Made by a program: the position numbers and the translations under genes. DNA of 64,000 nt from Pseudomonadota bacterium (GTDB lineage: Bacteria; Pseudomonadota; Alphaproteobacteria; Acetobacterales; Acetobacteraceae). The first letter of the stretch is position 1. The number at the start of each line of letters is the position of its first letter. The stretch is from positions 1 to 64,000 of the forward strand of contig JAJXXT010000160.1 of the NCBI GenBank assembly GCA_021780935.1, in the 5' to 3' direction. The notes below the pieces were generated by a model. The model was not told the origin of the DNA, searched no databases, and saw only the letters and a list, made by a program, of their open reading frames with translations. This document shows positions 19,885-28,094 of the stretch, in pieces.

Positions 19885-19990
19885 GCAGGAAGGTCAATAA
19901 CCGTGTCGGCGGGGAGAGCGGAAGTGGGGAAATATCCGGGGCGTGGGGCCGGATGTTTCACGGCGCAAACAAGAGTGAACGCGAAGGGCT

Positions 19991-20019
19991 TTGACAGAGG
20001 GGGGCGGCGGCGGCTAGGC
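19991..20019 (+). promoter_or_regulatory. Candidate promoter for glmU with leaderless spacing
   Basis: TTGACA at 19991-19996 is a perfect -35 hexamer. After 17 bases comes CTAGGC at 20014-20019 as a GC-rich -10. Transcription would begin about seven bases later, which is the glmU ATG at 20027. No Shine-Dalgarno is seen near the ATG. The element lies in the 142-base gap between divergent ptsP and glmU. Confidence 0.4.
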
Positions 20020-20026
20020 CCGACGA

Positions 20027-21379
20027 ATGACAGCCACCGCCGTGATCCTGGCTGCCGGCTTGGGCACGCGCATGCGGTCCACGCGGCCCAAGGTGCTGCA
20101 CGAAATCGCCTTCCGTCCGATGCTGCATCACCTCATCGCCGCGTGCGAGGCCGCGTTCGACCGCATCGTCGTGGTCTCCGGCCCGGACATGGCGGCCGTG
20201 GCGCAGGCAGCACGCCCGCATGCAACGGTGGTGCAGCACGAACGGCTCGGCACGGCGCATGCGGCACTGCAGGCGGCGGGCCTGTTCGGCGAGGGCGACG
20301 TCGCGGTGCTCTACGGCGACAACCCGCTGATCGGTGCGGCGACGCTGCTGCGGCTGCGCGAGCGGCTCGCCGGCCCCGGGCATGGCGGCGATGCCGGTCT
20401 GGTGCTGCTGGCCACGCGTCCCCCCGACCCTGGTCGTTACGGCCGCGTGCTGATGCGCGATGGCTATGTCGAGCGCATCGTCGAATGGACCGACGCCAAC
20501 GAGGCGGAGCGGGCGCTGACGCTGTGCAACGCCGGCGTGTTCCTGGCCTCGGCCGCGCGCATGCACGCCTGGCTGCTGGCGGTGCGGGCGGACAACGCCA
20601 AGGGCGAATACTACCTCACGGACATCGTTGCCGCGGCGCGGGCGCAGGGCGCGCGTGTCGCAGCGGTGGAGGCACCGTTCGCCGAATGCCGCGGCGTGAA
20701 CTCGCGCGCCGAGCTTGCCGAGGCCGAGGCGAGCGTGCAGCAGGCGCTGCGGCTGGCGGCGATGGAGGGCGGCGCGACGCTGATCGGCCCCGAAACGGTT
20801 TTTCTCGCCGCCGACACGGTTCTGGAGCCGGACACCGTGGTGGGGCCCTATGTCGTGTTCGGCTCCGGCGTCACCGTGCGCGCGGGGGCGGCGGTGCGCG
20901 CGCACTCGCATCTGGAAGGCTGCGAGGTCGGGCCGGAGGCAATCGTGGGTCCGTTCGCGCGGCTGCGCCCGGGCACGGTTCTGGGCCGGGGCGCGCATGT
21001 CGGCAATTTCGTCGAGCTGAAGGCCGCGAGCCTTGGCGATGGCGCGAAGGCCAACCACCTCGCCTATATCGGCGACGCCGCGGTCGGCGCGCGCAGCAAT
21101 ATCGGTGCCGGAACGATTACCTGCAACTACGACGGTGTGGACAAGCACCGCACCACGATCGGGGCGGATGTGTTTGTGGGCTCGGACAGTGTGCTGGTTG
21201 CCCCCGTGACCCTCGGCGACGGCGCCTTCGTCGCCGCGGGCAGCACCGTCACCGAGGACGTGCCGCCGCGCGCCATGGCGCTCGGCCGCGCGCGGCAGGT
21301 GACGAAGCCGGGCCGGGCGCCGGATATGGCGGCACGCAAGGCGGCGCGCCAGGCCGCACCAGCGAAGAAGGGCGAATGA
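20027..21379 (+). CDS. glmU: Bifunctional GlcNAc-1-P uridylyltransferase / GlcN-1-P acetyltransferase
   Basis: GlmU acetylates glucosamine-1-phosphate and couples it to UTP, giving UDP-GlcNAc for peptidoglycan and lipid A. The 450-residue protein has the N-terminal nucleotidyltransferase motif LAAGLGTRMRSTRPKVLH (8-25). From about residue 250 a left-handed beta-helix of hexapeptide repeats carries the acetyltransferase, with NFVELKAASLGDGAKANHL and AGTITCNYDG. It is separated from glmS by one base and shares a transcript with it. Confidence 0.97.
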   Translation: MTATAVILAAGLGTRMRSTRPKVLHEIAFRPMLHHLIAACEAAFDRIVVVSGPDMAAVAQAARPHATVVQHERLGTAHAALQAAGLFGEGDVAVLYGDNPLIGAATLLRLRERLAGPGHGGDAGLVLLATRPPDPGRYGRVLMRDGYVERIVEWTDANEAERALTLCNAGVFLASAARMHAWLLAVRADNAKGEYYLTDIVAAARAQGARVAAVEAPFAECRGVNSRAELAEAEASVQQALRLAAMEGGATLIGPETVFLAADTVLEPDTVVGPYVVFGSGVTVRAGAAVRAHSHLEGCEVGPEAIVGPFARLRPGTVLGRGAHVGNFVELKAASLGDGAKANHLAYIGDAAVGARSNIGAGTITCNYDGVDKHRTTIGADVFVGSDSVLVAPVTLGDGAFVAAGSTVTEDVPPRAMALGRARQVTKPGRAPDMAARKAARQAAPAKKGE

Positions 21380-21380
21380 C

Positions 21381-23204
21381 ATGTGCGGTATTGTAGCGAT
21401 GATCGGCAATCGCGAGGCGGCACCGGTGCTGCTGGAGGCGCTGCGGCGGCTCGAATATCGCGGCTATGACAGCGCCGGCATCGCAACCCTGGTGAACGGG
21501 CATATCGAACGCAGGCGCGCACCGGGCAAGCTCGGCCAGCTCGCCCAGGTGCTGCACGAAAGCCCGCTGCCCGGCACCACCGGCATCGGCCACACCCGCT
21601 GGGCGACCCATGGCGCGCCGACCGAGGGCAACGCGCATCCGCACGGCACCGCGCAGGTCTCCATCGTCCATAACGGCATCATCGAGAACCACGCGGAGCT
21701 GCGCGCGGAGCTGGAGGCGGCGGGGCAGGAGTTCACCTCCGAGACCGATACCGAAACGGTTGCGCAACTTGTCGATCTGAACCTGAAACGAGGCATGGTG
21801 CCGGTCGAGGCCGCCGGTGCCGCGTTCCGCCGGCTGCACGGCGCCTATGCGCTCGCCGTGGTGTTCGCCGGCCACCCGGAGCTGATGATCGGCGCGCAGC
21901 AGGGCGCACCGCTCGCGGTCGGGTTCGGCGAGGGCGAGATGTTCCTCGGCTCGGACGCGCTGGCGCTCGCCCCGCTCACCCGGCGCATCGCCTTCCTGCG
22001 CGACGGCGACTGGACCGTGGTGACGCGCGAGGGTGCGAGGTTCTTCGGCCTCGACGGCCGTGAGGTCGAGCGCCCCGTGCAGCAGACCGCTCTGTCCGGT
22101 GCGGCGGTGGGCAAGGGCAATTTCCGCCACTTCATGGAAAAGGAGCTGCACGAGCACCCCGCGGTGCTCGGCGACACGCTGCACCAGATGATCGATCCCG
22201 GCACGCGCTCGGTCAGCCTGCCGGCGCTGCCGTTCGACTTCGCCCGCATCTCGCGCCTCTCGATCAGTGCCTGCGGATCGGCCTTCTACGCCGGGATGGT
22301 CGGCCGGTTCTGGTTCGAGGCGCTGGCCCGCCTGCCCGCCGATGGCGATGTCGCGAGCGAGTTCCGCTACCGCCAGCCGCCGCTCGAAAAGGGCGGGCTC
22401 GGCCTGCTGGTCAGCCAGTCCGGTGAGACCGCCGACACGCTTGCCGCCCTGCGCTACATGCGCGAGCAGGGCCAGCACGTGCTCTCTATCGTCAACGTGC
22501 CGGAGAGCACGATGGCGCGCGAGAGCGACGCGGTGCTGCAGACCGTGGCCGGGCCCGAGATCGGCGTCGCCAGCACCAAGGCGTTTACCGCCCAGCTCGC
22601 GGTCATGGCCTGCCTCGCGATCGCGGCGGGGCGCGCGCGCGGCGCGATCGGGCGCGAGGAGGAGCAGCGCCTGACCGCCGCCCTGCTCGAAGTGCCGGGG
22701 CGGGTGGCGGAGGTGCTGGAGCGCGACGCCCATATCCGCAGCGTTGCCGCACGGATCGCGGAGGCGCGTGACGTGCTCTATCTCGGCCGCGGCGGCTGCT
22801 TCCCGATCGCGATGGAGGGGGCGCTGAAACTCAAGGAGATTTCCTACATCCACGCCGAGGGTTATGCCGCTGGCGAAATGAAGCACGGGCCGATCGCGCT
22901 GATCGACCGGAACGTGCCGGTGATCGCCATCATCCCGTCGGGGCCGCTGTTCGAGAAGACCGCGTCCAACGTGCAGGAGGCGGCGGCACGCGGCGGCCAG
23001 GTGGTGGTGTTCTCGGACGCTCAGGGTGCGGAGAAGCTCGCGTCGATAGCGGTCGAAACCGTCGTGCTGCCGGAGGTCGATCCGTTCGTGGCGCCGATCC
23101 TGCACGCCGTTCCCGTGCAGTTGCTCGCCTATCACGTGGCGGTGCTGAAGGGCACGGATGTCGACCAGCCGCGCAATCTCGCCAAGAGCGTCACCGTGGA
23201 GTAG
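21381..23204 (+). CDS. glmS: Glutamine--fructose-6-phosphate aminotransferase
   Basis: GlmS makes glucosamine-6-phosphate from fructose-6-phosphate and glutamine, the committed step to amino sugars. The 607-residue protein begins MCGIV, so Cys2 is the glutaminase nucleophile after Met removal. The N-terminal Ntn domain (to about 235) is followed by two SIS isomerase domains (SISACGSAFYAG, SQSGETADTLAALR) and ends KSVTVE. GlmM is not adjacent. The single-base gap from glmU leaves no room for a glmS ribozyme. Confidence 0.97.
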   Translation: MCGIVAMIGNREAAPVLLEALRRLEYRGYDSAGIATLVNGHIERRRAPGKLGQLAQVLHESPLPGTTGIGHTRWATHGAPTEGNAHPHGTAQVSIVHNGIIENHAELRAELEAAGQEFTSETDTETVAQLVDLNLKRGMVPVEAAGAAFRRLHGAYALAVVFAGHPELMIGAQQGAPLAVGFGEGEMFLGSDALALAPLTRRIAFLRDGDWTVVTREGARFFGLDGREVERPVQQTALSGAAVGKGNFRHFMEKELHEHPAVLGDTLHQMIDPGTRSVSLPALPFDFARISRLSISACGSAFYAGMVGRFWFEALARLPADGDVASEFRYRQPPLEKGGLGLLVSQSGETADTLAALRYMREQGQHVLSIVNVPESTMARESDAVLQTVAGPEIGVASTKAFTAQLAVMACLAIAAGRARGAIGREEEQRLTAALLEVPGRVAEVLERDAHIRSVAARIAEARDVLYLGRGGCFPIAMEGALKLKEISYIHAEGYAAGEMKHGPIALIDRNVPVIAIIPSGPLFEKTASNVQEAAARGGQVVVFSDAQGAEKLASIAVETVVLPEVDPFVAPILHAVPVQLLAYHVAVLKGTDVDQPRNLAKSVTVE

Positions 23205-23351
23205 CGGCGCCCGCCACCGTGCGGACGCGCGGTGCCGGCCCCGGATCGCGACGTCTGTTGTCACAATCTCTTACGCCACGAGAGGCAGCGGCACGCTATG
23301 GTTGCACCCGGGCGTGCCAGGGTGGTGCGCCATAGCAGCCGGAGTCTCCTC

Positions 23352-23606
23352 ATGGGTCGTATCACGCTCGCGCGCAGCCGTTTCTATGTTCTTCTCGCCG
23401 CCATGGCCGTCATCGGCGCGCTTTCGGCAACGACCGCGTTTGCCGTTCAGGGCAAAATGCTGAACGCGAGGTCAAACCTCCTGGCCGCCCGCCACTGGCT
23501 GGCCATCGCCGCGCATAACAAGGGCGGCCATCGCGTGGCGGCCATCGGCCTGATCGACCAGGCGATCGGCCAGGTGAACGCCGGCATCAGCGTCGGCGCG
23601 CGGTAA
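23352..23606 (+). CDS. Small secreted protein with KGGHR motif
   Basis: An 84-residue protein with a signal peptide (MGRITLARSRFYVLLAAMAV then TTAFA, cleavage after residue 31). The short helical mature part reads LLAARHWLAIAAHNKGGHRV, then AAIGLIDQAIGQVNAGI. The pattern of two amphipathic helices around KGGHR recurs in small periplasmic proteins of proteobacteria of unknown function; this is from memory. GGAG lies eight bases before ATG 23352, which decides the start. It stands alone between glmS and the XRE gene. Confidence 0.7.
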   Translation: MGRITLARSRFYVLLAAMAVIGALSATTAFAVQGKMLNARSNLLAARHWLAIAAHNKGGHRVAAIGLIDQAIGQVNAGISVGAR

Positions 23607-23633
23607 CCCCGCCGTCGGGGGCGGCGCGGGCGC

Positions 23634-23888
23634 CTATTCCCGCGCCTCCTTGAAGCGCACGCCGCGCCCCCCGCTGGCGCTCATGTCGTGGTCGCGGATC
23701 AGCGCGAGGCCCGCGCGATCCAACGCCTCGACGATTTTGGTCAGCGTCTCCACATTGCCGCGCACGGTGCCCTTGCTCGCCTCCATGCGCTGGATCGTCG
23801 GCAACGACACCTCGGCCAGGGCCGCAAGCTGGCGCTGGTCGAGGCCGAGCAGCGCGCGCGCCGCGCGCATCTGTGGTGCGGTGATCAT
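23634..23888 (-). CDS. Small XRE-type helix-turn-helix regulator
   Basis: An 84-residue DNA-binding protein that consists almost only of an XRE/Cro helix-turn-helix (QMRAARALLGLDQRQLAALA, then VSLPTIQRMEASKG). The recognition helix is followed by NVETLTKIVEALDRAGL. The start at ATG 23888 gives the family-typical ITAPQMRAARALLG opening; ATG 23906 is also possible. A perfect palindrome lies 28 bases upstream and suggests autoregulation. It is divergent from glutathione reductase, which it could control; that is inference. Confidence 0.8.
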   Translation of the reverse strand: MITAPQMRAARALLGLDQRQLAALAEVSLPTIQRMEASKGTVRGNVETLTKIVEALDRAGLALIRDHDMSASGGRGVRFKEARE

Positions 23889-23915
23889 GACAGTGGCATC
23901 GCGCATCGCCGCATG

Positions 23916-23929
23916 ATCGTCAAGACGAT
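23916..23929. promoter_or_regulatory. Palindrome upstream of the XRE gene (candidate operator)
   Basis: ATCGTC-AA-GACGAT is a perfect six-base inverted repeat with a two-base centre. It is 28 bases upstream of the XRE gene start and 165 bases upstream of the divergent gor start. Compact palindromes at this position are typical operators of small XRE repressors. The 205-base gap between the two genes holds nothing else recognisable. Confidence 0.45.
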
Positions 23930-24093
23930 ATGGAGTGATCGCTAAACCGGCCTTCTTGATATTCTACGCATCAGAACTTTTGTCCACCCCGGCGCCGCCC
24001 CGCACCCGCCGACGGCCAAGGGCGGCGCGCCGGGGGCTCGTCCTGCGGCCGGTTTGCGGCCATATTACGTGGTGTCGAAGCGGGAGAGTGGCT

Positions 24094-25464
24094 GTGGATT
24101 TTGACCTGTTTGTCATCGGTGGCGGTTCCGGCGGCACACGCTGCGGGCGTATCGCGGCGGGGCTCGGCGCGCGGGTCGGCGTGGCGGAGGAACGGTTCTG
24201 GGGCGGCACCTGCGTCAATATCGGCTGCGTGCCCAAGAAGCTGATGGTCATGGCCTCGGAATACGGCGCCGCGGTGCAGGACGCGGCGGGGTTCGGCTGG
24301 AACCTTCAGGCCGGCACGCATGACTGGGCGAGCCTGATCGCGGCCAAGGACCGGGAGGTGGGCCGGCTCGCGCCGATCTATCGCAAGCTGCTCGATGGCG
24401 CGGGGGCCAAGGTGTTCGACGCGCGCGCCGTGCTGCTCGACGCACACACGCTCGATGTCGGCGGCCAGCGCGTCACCGCCGAGCAGATCGTCATCGCCAC
24501 CGGCGGACGGCCGCTGCGCCCGGACTTCCCGGGCGCCGAGTTCACTGTGATTTCGGACGATGTGTTCGCCAGGACCTCGTTGCCGGAGCGTATCGTCGTC
24601 CTCGGCAGCGGCTATATCGCGCTCGAGTTCGCCGGCATCTTCGCGGGCCTCGGGCGGCGGGTCGATCTCGTCTATCGCCAGCCGCTGCCCTTGCGCGGCT
24701 TCGACGGCGATATCCGCGAGGCGATGGCCGAGGCACTGCGCGCCCAGGGCATCCACCAGCATCCCTTCAACGTGGTCGAGCGGATCGAGCAGGCCGGCGA
24801 GACCCGCCGCGTGCTGCTGCGCGACGGTACGTTGATCGAGGCCGACATGGTGTTCGCCGCCCTCGGCCGCGGCGCCTACACCGAGGGGCTCGGCCTCGCC
24901 GCCGCCGGTGTGGCGGTGCGCGAGGGCGGCGCCGTCGTCGTCGATGACAACAACACCACCAGCGTCGCCAACATCCACGCGATCGGCGACGTGACCGACC
25001 GGCTGAACCTCACCCCGGTCGCCATCGCCGAGGGGCATGCGCTGGCCGAGCGGCTTTACGGCGCCGGGCGCACCTGGCGGCTCGATGCGGTGGCCACCGC
25101 CGTGTTCACCACGCCGCCCATCGGCACCGTCGGGCTGACGGAGGAGGCGGCGGCGGCGCGCGAGAAGGTGGATATCTACCTCTCGCGCTTCACGCCGATG
25201 CGCCACACCCTTTCCGGCCGGCCGCGCAAGACGCTGATGAAGCTCGTAGTCGCGCAGGCGAGCGGGCGCGTGCTCGGCGCCCATATGCTGGGCGAGGACG
25301 CGCCGGAGATCATCCAGGGAATCTCGGTCGCGATCAACGCCGGCGCCACCAAGCAGGATTTCGACATGACCGTCGGCATCCACCCCACCGCGGCCGAGGA
25401 GTTCGTCACCATGCGCACCCGCACGCGTGAGGCCGGGCCCGCGCGCGCCGCGGCTGCGCAATGA
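24094..25464 (+). CDS. gor: Glutathione-disulfide reductase
   Basis: A flavoprotein disulfide reductase that regenerates reduced glutathione with NADPH. With the GTG start at 24094 it has 456 residues. The FAD-binding motif is IGGGSGG (8-14), and the redox-active cysteines are Cys40 and Cys45 in GGTCVNIGCVPKK. The NAD(P) fold carries VLGSGYIALEFAG, and the C-terminal His-Glu pair is in GIHPTAAEEFVT. GGGAG lies seven bases before this GTG, which decides the start over a longer frame. It probably acts with the Atm1-type exporter in thiol metabolism, which is inference. Confidence 0.92.
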   Translation: MDFDLFVIGGGSGGTRCGRIAAGLGARVGVAEERFWGGTCVNIGCVPKKLMVMASEYGAAVQDAAGFGWNLQAGTHDWASLIAAKDREVGRLAPIYRKLLDGAGAKVFDARAVLLDAHTLDVGGQRVTAEQIVIATGGRPLRPDFPGAEFTVISDDVFARTSLPERIVVLGSGYIALEFAGIFAGLGRRVDLVYRQPLPLRGFDGDIREAMAEALRAQGIHQHPFNVVERIEQAGETRRVLLRDGTLIEADMVFAALGRGAYTEGLGLAAAGVAVREGGAVVVDDNNTTSVANIHAIGDVTDRLNLTPVAIAEGHALAERLYGAGRTWRLDAVATAVFTTPPIGTVGLTEEAAAAREKVDIYLSRFTPMRHTLSGRPRKTLMKLVVAQASGRVLGAHMLGEDAPEIIQGISVAINAGATKQDFDMTVGIHPTAAEEFVTMRTRTREAGPARAAAAQ

Positions 25465-25490
25465 CCGCCCGTAGCCAAGCCCCGCGTTTC

Positions 25491-25499
25491 TGTGGATAA
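25491..25499. other. DnaA-box-like nonamer
   Basis: TGTGGATAA is the reverse complement of the consensus DnaA box TTATCCACA and sits in the 44-base gap between gor and the DAHP synthase gene. It is a single site with no cluster or AT-rich unwinding element, so it is not an origin. The same bases include GATAAC, which could serve as a -10 element eight bases from the next ATG. Confidence 0.35.
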
Positions 25500-25508
25500 C
25501 TGGCCGGG

Positions 25509-26906
25509 ATGGCTGGAGATCAGACCGTGACCATGTCCTGGAGCCCCGATTCCTGGCGCACCAAGCCGATCCGCCAGGTGCCCGCCTACCCCGACCCCGC
25601 GGCGCTGGCCGCGATGGAGCGGCGGCTGCACGGCTATCCGCCGCTGGTCTTTGCCGGCGAGGCGCGGCGGCTGAAGGCAGCCCTGGCGCGGGTGGCGGAG
25701 GGGCGGGCCTTCACCCTGCAGGGTGGTGCCTGCGGCGAGGCGTTCTCCGACTTTACCGCCAATTCCGTGCGCGACACGTTCCGCGTCCTGCTGCAGATGG
25801 CGGTGGTGCTGACCTTCGGCGCGTCGATGCCGGTGGTGAAGATCGGGCGCATGGCCGGCCAGTACGCCAAGCCGCGCAGTGCGGACAACGAAACCCAGGA
25901 CGGCGAGACGCTGCCGAGCTATCGTGGCGACCTCATCAACGGCGCGGCTTTCACCCGCGAGGCACGGGTGCCGGACCCGGCGCGGATGGAGATCGGCTAT
26001 TTCCAGTCCGCCGGCACGCTGAACCTGCTGCGCGCCTTCGCCTCCGGCGGCTATGCCGACCTGCACGGCGTCCATCGCTGGAATCTCGGCTTCGTTGCGC
26101 GCTCCCCGCTCGCCGATCGCTACGCGGACCTCGCGCACCGCATCGACGAGACGCTGGGCTTCATGAATGCCTGCGGCATCACCGGCGACAACTCGCCCCA
26201 GATCCGCGAGACCGATTTCTACACGAGCCACGAGGCACTGCTGCTGCCCTACGAGCAGGCGCTGACCCGTGTCGATAGCACCACCGGCGACTGGTACGCG
26301 TGCTCCGCGCATCTGCTCTGGATCGGCGACCGCACGCGCCAGCCGGAGGGTGCGCATGTCGAGTTCCTGCGCGGGGTGAAAAACCCGCTCGGGCTCAAGG
26401 TCGGGCCGTCCACGACGCCGGACGATCTGCTGCGCAACATCGACATCCTCAACCCCGCCGACGAGCCCGGCCGGCTGACCCTCATTGTGCGCATGGGCGC
26501 CGAGAACGTCGAAAAACTCTTCCCGCCGCTGTTGCGTGCGGTGCAGCGTGCGGGCCGGCGTGTGGTCTGGCTCACCGACCCGATGCACGGCAACACCGTC
26601 ACCGCAGCCGACGGGCGCAAGACGCGGCGCTTCGATGCCATCCTCGACGAGGTGCGCCGCTTCTTCGACGTGCACGCGGCGGAGGGCACCTGGGCCGGCG
26701 GTGTGCATGTGGAGATGACCGGCGCCGATGTCACGGAATGCGTCGGCGGCGCCCACCGGCTGACCGAGGCCGATCTCGCTCAGCGCTACGAGACGTTCAT
26801 GGACCCGCGACTGAACGCCGAGCAATCGCTTGAGCTCGCCTTCCTGGTGGCGGAGGAGTTGAAGGCGCGGCGCGGCGGCATCGCCACGGCGGTGGCGGCG
26901 CAGTAG
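25509..26906 (+). CDS. 3-deoxy-7-phosphoheptulonate synthase, class II
   Basis: The plant-type (class II, AroA-II) DAHP synthase of 465 residues joins phosphoenolpyruvate and erythrose-4-phosphate, the first step of the shikimate pathway. Recognisable segments are QGGACGEAF near 77-85, [41 protein letters not shown] and GGVHVEMTG. The short N-terminus lacks the regulatory extension of mycobacterial enzymes. The kinase and 3-dehydroquinate synthase of the same pathway are fused at 59.7 kb. It is followed after three bases by the NAPRTase gene. Confidence 0.94.
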   Translation: MAGDQTVTMSWSPDSWRTKPIRQVPAYPDPAALAAMERRLHGYPPLVFAGEARRLKAALARVAEGRAFTLQGGACGEAFSDFTANSVRDTFRVLLQMAVVLTFGASMPVVKIGRMAGQYAKPRSADNETQDGETLPSYRGDLINGAAFTREARVPDPARMEIGYFQSAGTLNLLRAFASGGYADLHGVHRWNLGFVARSPLADRYADLAHRIDETLGFMNACGITGDNSPQIRETDFYTSHEALLLPYEQALTRVDSTTGDWYACSAHLLWIGDRTRQPEGAHVEFLRGVKNPLGLKVGPSTTPDDLLRNIDILNPADEPGRLTLIVRMGAENVEKLFPPLLRAVQRAGRRVVWLTDPMHGNTVTAADGRKTRRFDAILDEVRRFFDVHAAEGTWAGGVHVEMTGADVTECVGGAHRLTEADLAQRYETFMDPRLNAEQSLELAFLVAEELKARRGGIATAVAAQ

Positions 26907-26909
26907 CGC

Positions 26910-28094
26910 ATGGACGTCCCGGCCCGCAGCGCGCAGGCATCGGAAACGCCGGCGGCGACGGAGCTGGCGGCTGATATCGCGGCGCGCACCGACTCCTACT
27001 TCAAACGCACGCGCGCGGTGGTTCGTCGCTTTGGCGACCGGCGCGCGACCTACGCGATTTTTCTCCGCCGGCCGGTGATCTCAGCGCCCCGGCTCATGCT
27101 TTCCTGGCTGGCCCAGGTGGCCGAGGCCCGCGGCACGCGCTTCGACGTGGAGGTGACGCACGAGGAGGGCAGCTGGACCGGCGCCGGCGAGCCGCTGGCC
27201 TATATCTCCGGCAGCCTGATCGAACTTTCCGATCTCGAAACGATCATGCTGCAGAAGCTCGGTGCCTGCTGTGTCGCGGCACACAACGCCTACCAGATGT
27301 GCCTCGCCCTGCCGCGCGTCGGCTTCCTAGCCATGGAGGCGCGCCACTGCGCCGGCGCCGAAATGCAGGAGATGATGGCCTACGCCGCCTCCGTCGGCAG
27401 CAAGGCGGCACGGCGCGAGGGGGCGCGCGGCTTCATCGGCAATGCCAATGACGGCACCGCGCACTGGTTCGCCGCCACCCACGGCTTCGGCACGATGCCG
27501 CACTCTCTGGTGGGCTATGCCGGCTCGACAGTCAGGGCGGCGGAGATGTTTCACGAAACGTTTCCCGCCGAGGTGCTGACCGTCGTGGTCGATTATTTCG
27601 GTAAGGAAGTAACCGACTCGCTGGAAGTCGCGCGGCGCTTCCCCGATCTCGCGGCGACGGGGCGGTTGCAGGTGCGGCTCGACACGCATGGCGGGCGATT
27701 CCTCGAAGGACTTGACCCCGCCGAGAGCTACGCAGTGCTTGAGCGCCATGTGCCCGGTGCCATACGTCGTTATCGTTCCGAGACGGAATTGCGCTATCTC
27801 GTCGGCACGGGTATGTCGGCGGCAGCGATCTGGCGGGCGCGCGAGGCGCTGGATGAAGCGGGATTCCCGGCGGTGCGCATCGTTGTCTCCTCCGGCTTCG
27901 GGGTCGATAAATGCCGGGTGATGGCCGATGCGCGAGCGCCGATCGATATGGTCGGCACCGGCAGCTTCATCCCCGAGCGCTGGTCCGAAACCTATGCGAC
28001 CGCCGATATCGTTGCCTATGATGACCAGACCCTGGTGAAGGTGGGGCGTGAGTTTCTGCTCAAGCGCAACAGCGCTCACAAGGTGGGCGCATGA
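26910..28094 (+). CDS. Nicotinate phosphoribosyltransferase family protein
   Basis: A 394-residue enzyme of the NAPRTase family, which makes nicotinate mononucleotide from nicotinate and PRPP in NAD salvage. Family features are the N-terminal TDSYFKRT, the GTMPHSLVGY histidine segment, VDYFGKEVTDSL and the phosphate-binding region FGVDKCRVMADARAPIDMVGTG. It overlaps nadE by four bases (ATGA), and the shared NAD pathway supports the assignment. It is somewhat divergent from classic PncB, so nicotinate as substrate is likely but not proven. Confidence 0.85.
   Translation: MDVPARSAQASETPAATELAADIAARTDSYFKRTRAVVRRFGDRRATYAIFLRRPVISAPRLMLSWLAQVAEARGTRFDVEVTHEEGSWTGAGEPLAYISGSLIELSDLETIMLQKLGACCVAAHNAYQMCLALPRVGFLAMEARHCAGAEMQEMMAYAASVGSKAARREGARGFIGNANDGTAHWFAATHGFGTMPHSLVGYAGSTVRAAEMFHETFPAEVLTVVVDYFGKEVTDSLEVARRFPDLAATGRLQVRLDTHGGRFLEGLDPAESYAVLERHVPGAIRRYRSETELRYLVGTGMSAAAIWRAREALDEAGFPAVRIVVSSGFGVDKCRVMADARAPIDMVGTGSFIPERWSETYATADIVAYDDQTLVKVGREFLLKRNSAHKVGA

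Noticed and set aside
17740..21396. A 1218-codon open frame on the plus strand across ptsP and glmU
   Set aside because: It runs antisense to ptsP and then out of frame through glmU. Its composition (Arg/Gly/His/Gln-rich, no domain) is that of a GC-rich shadow frame, and both overlapped genes have clear catalytic motifs.
21377..21400. Possible glmS ribozyme or leader
   Set aside because: glmU ends one base before glmS, so there is no leader to hold a ribozyme, and this class is typical of Gram-positive bacteria.
21249..23264. A 671-codon open frame opposite glmS
   Set aside because: It is antisense to a complete glmS and has the His/Arg/Ala-rich look of mirror frames.
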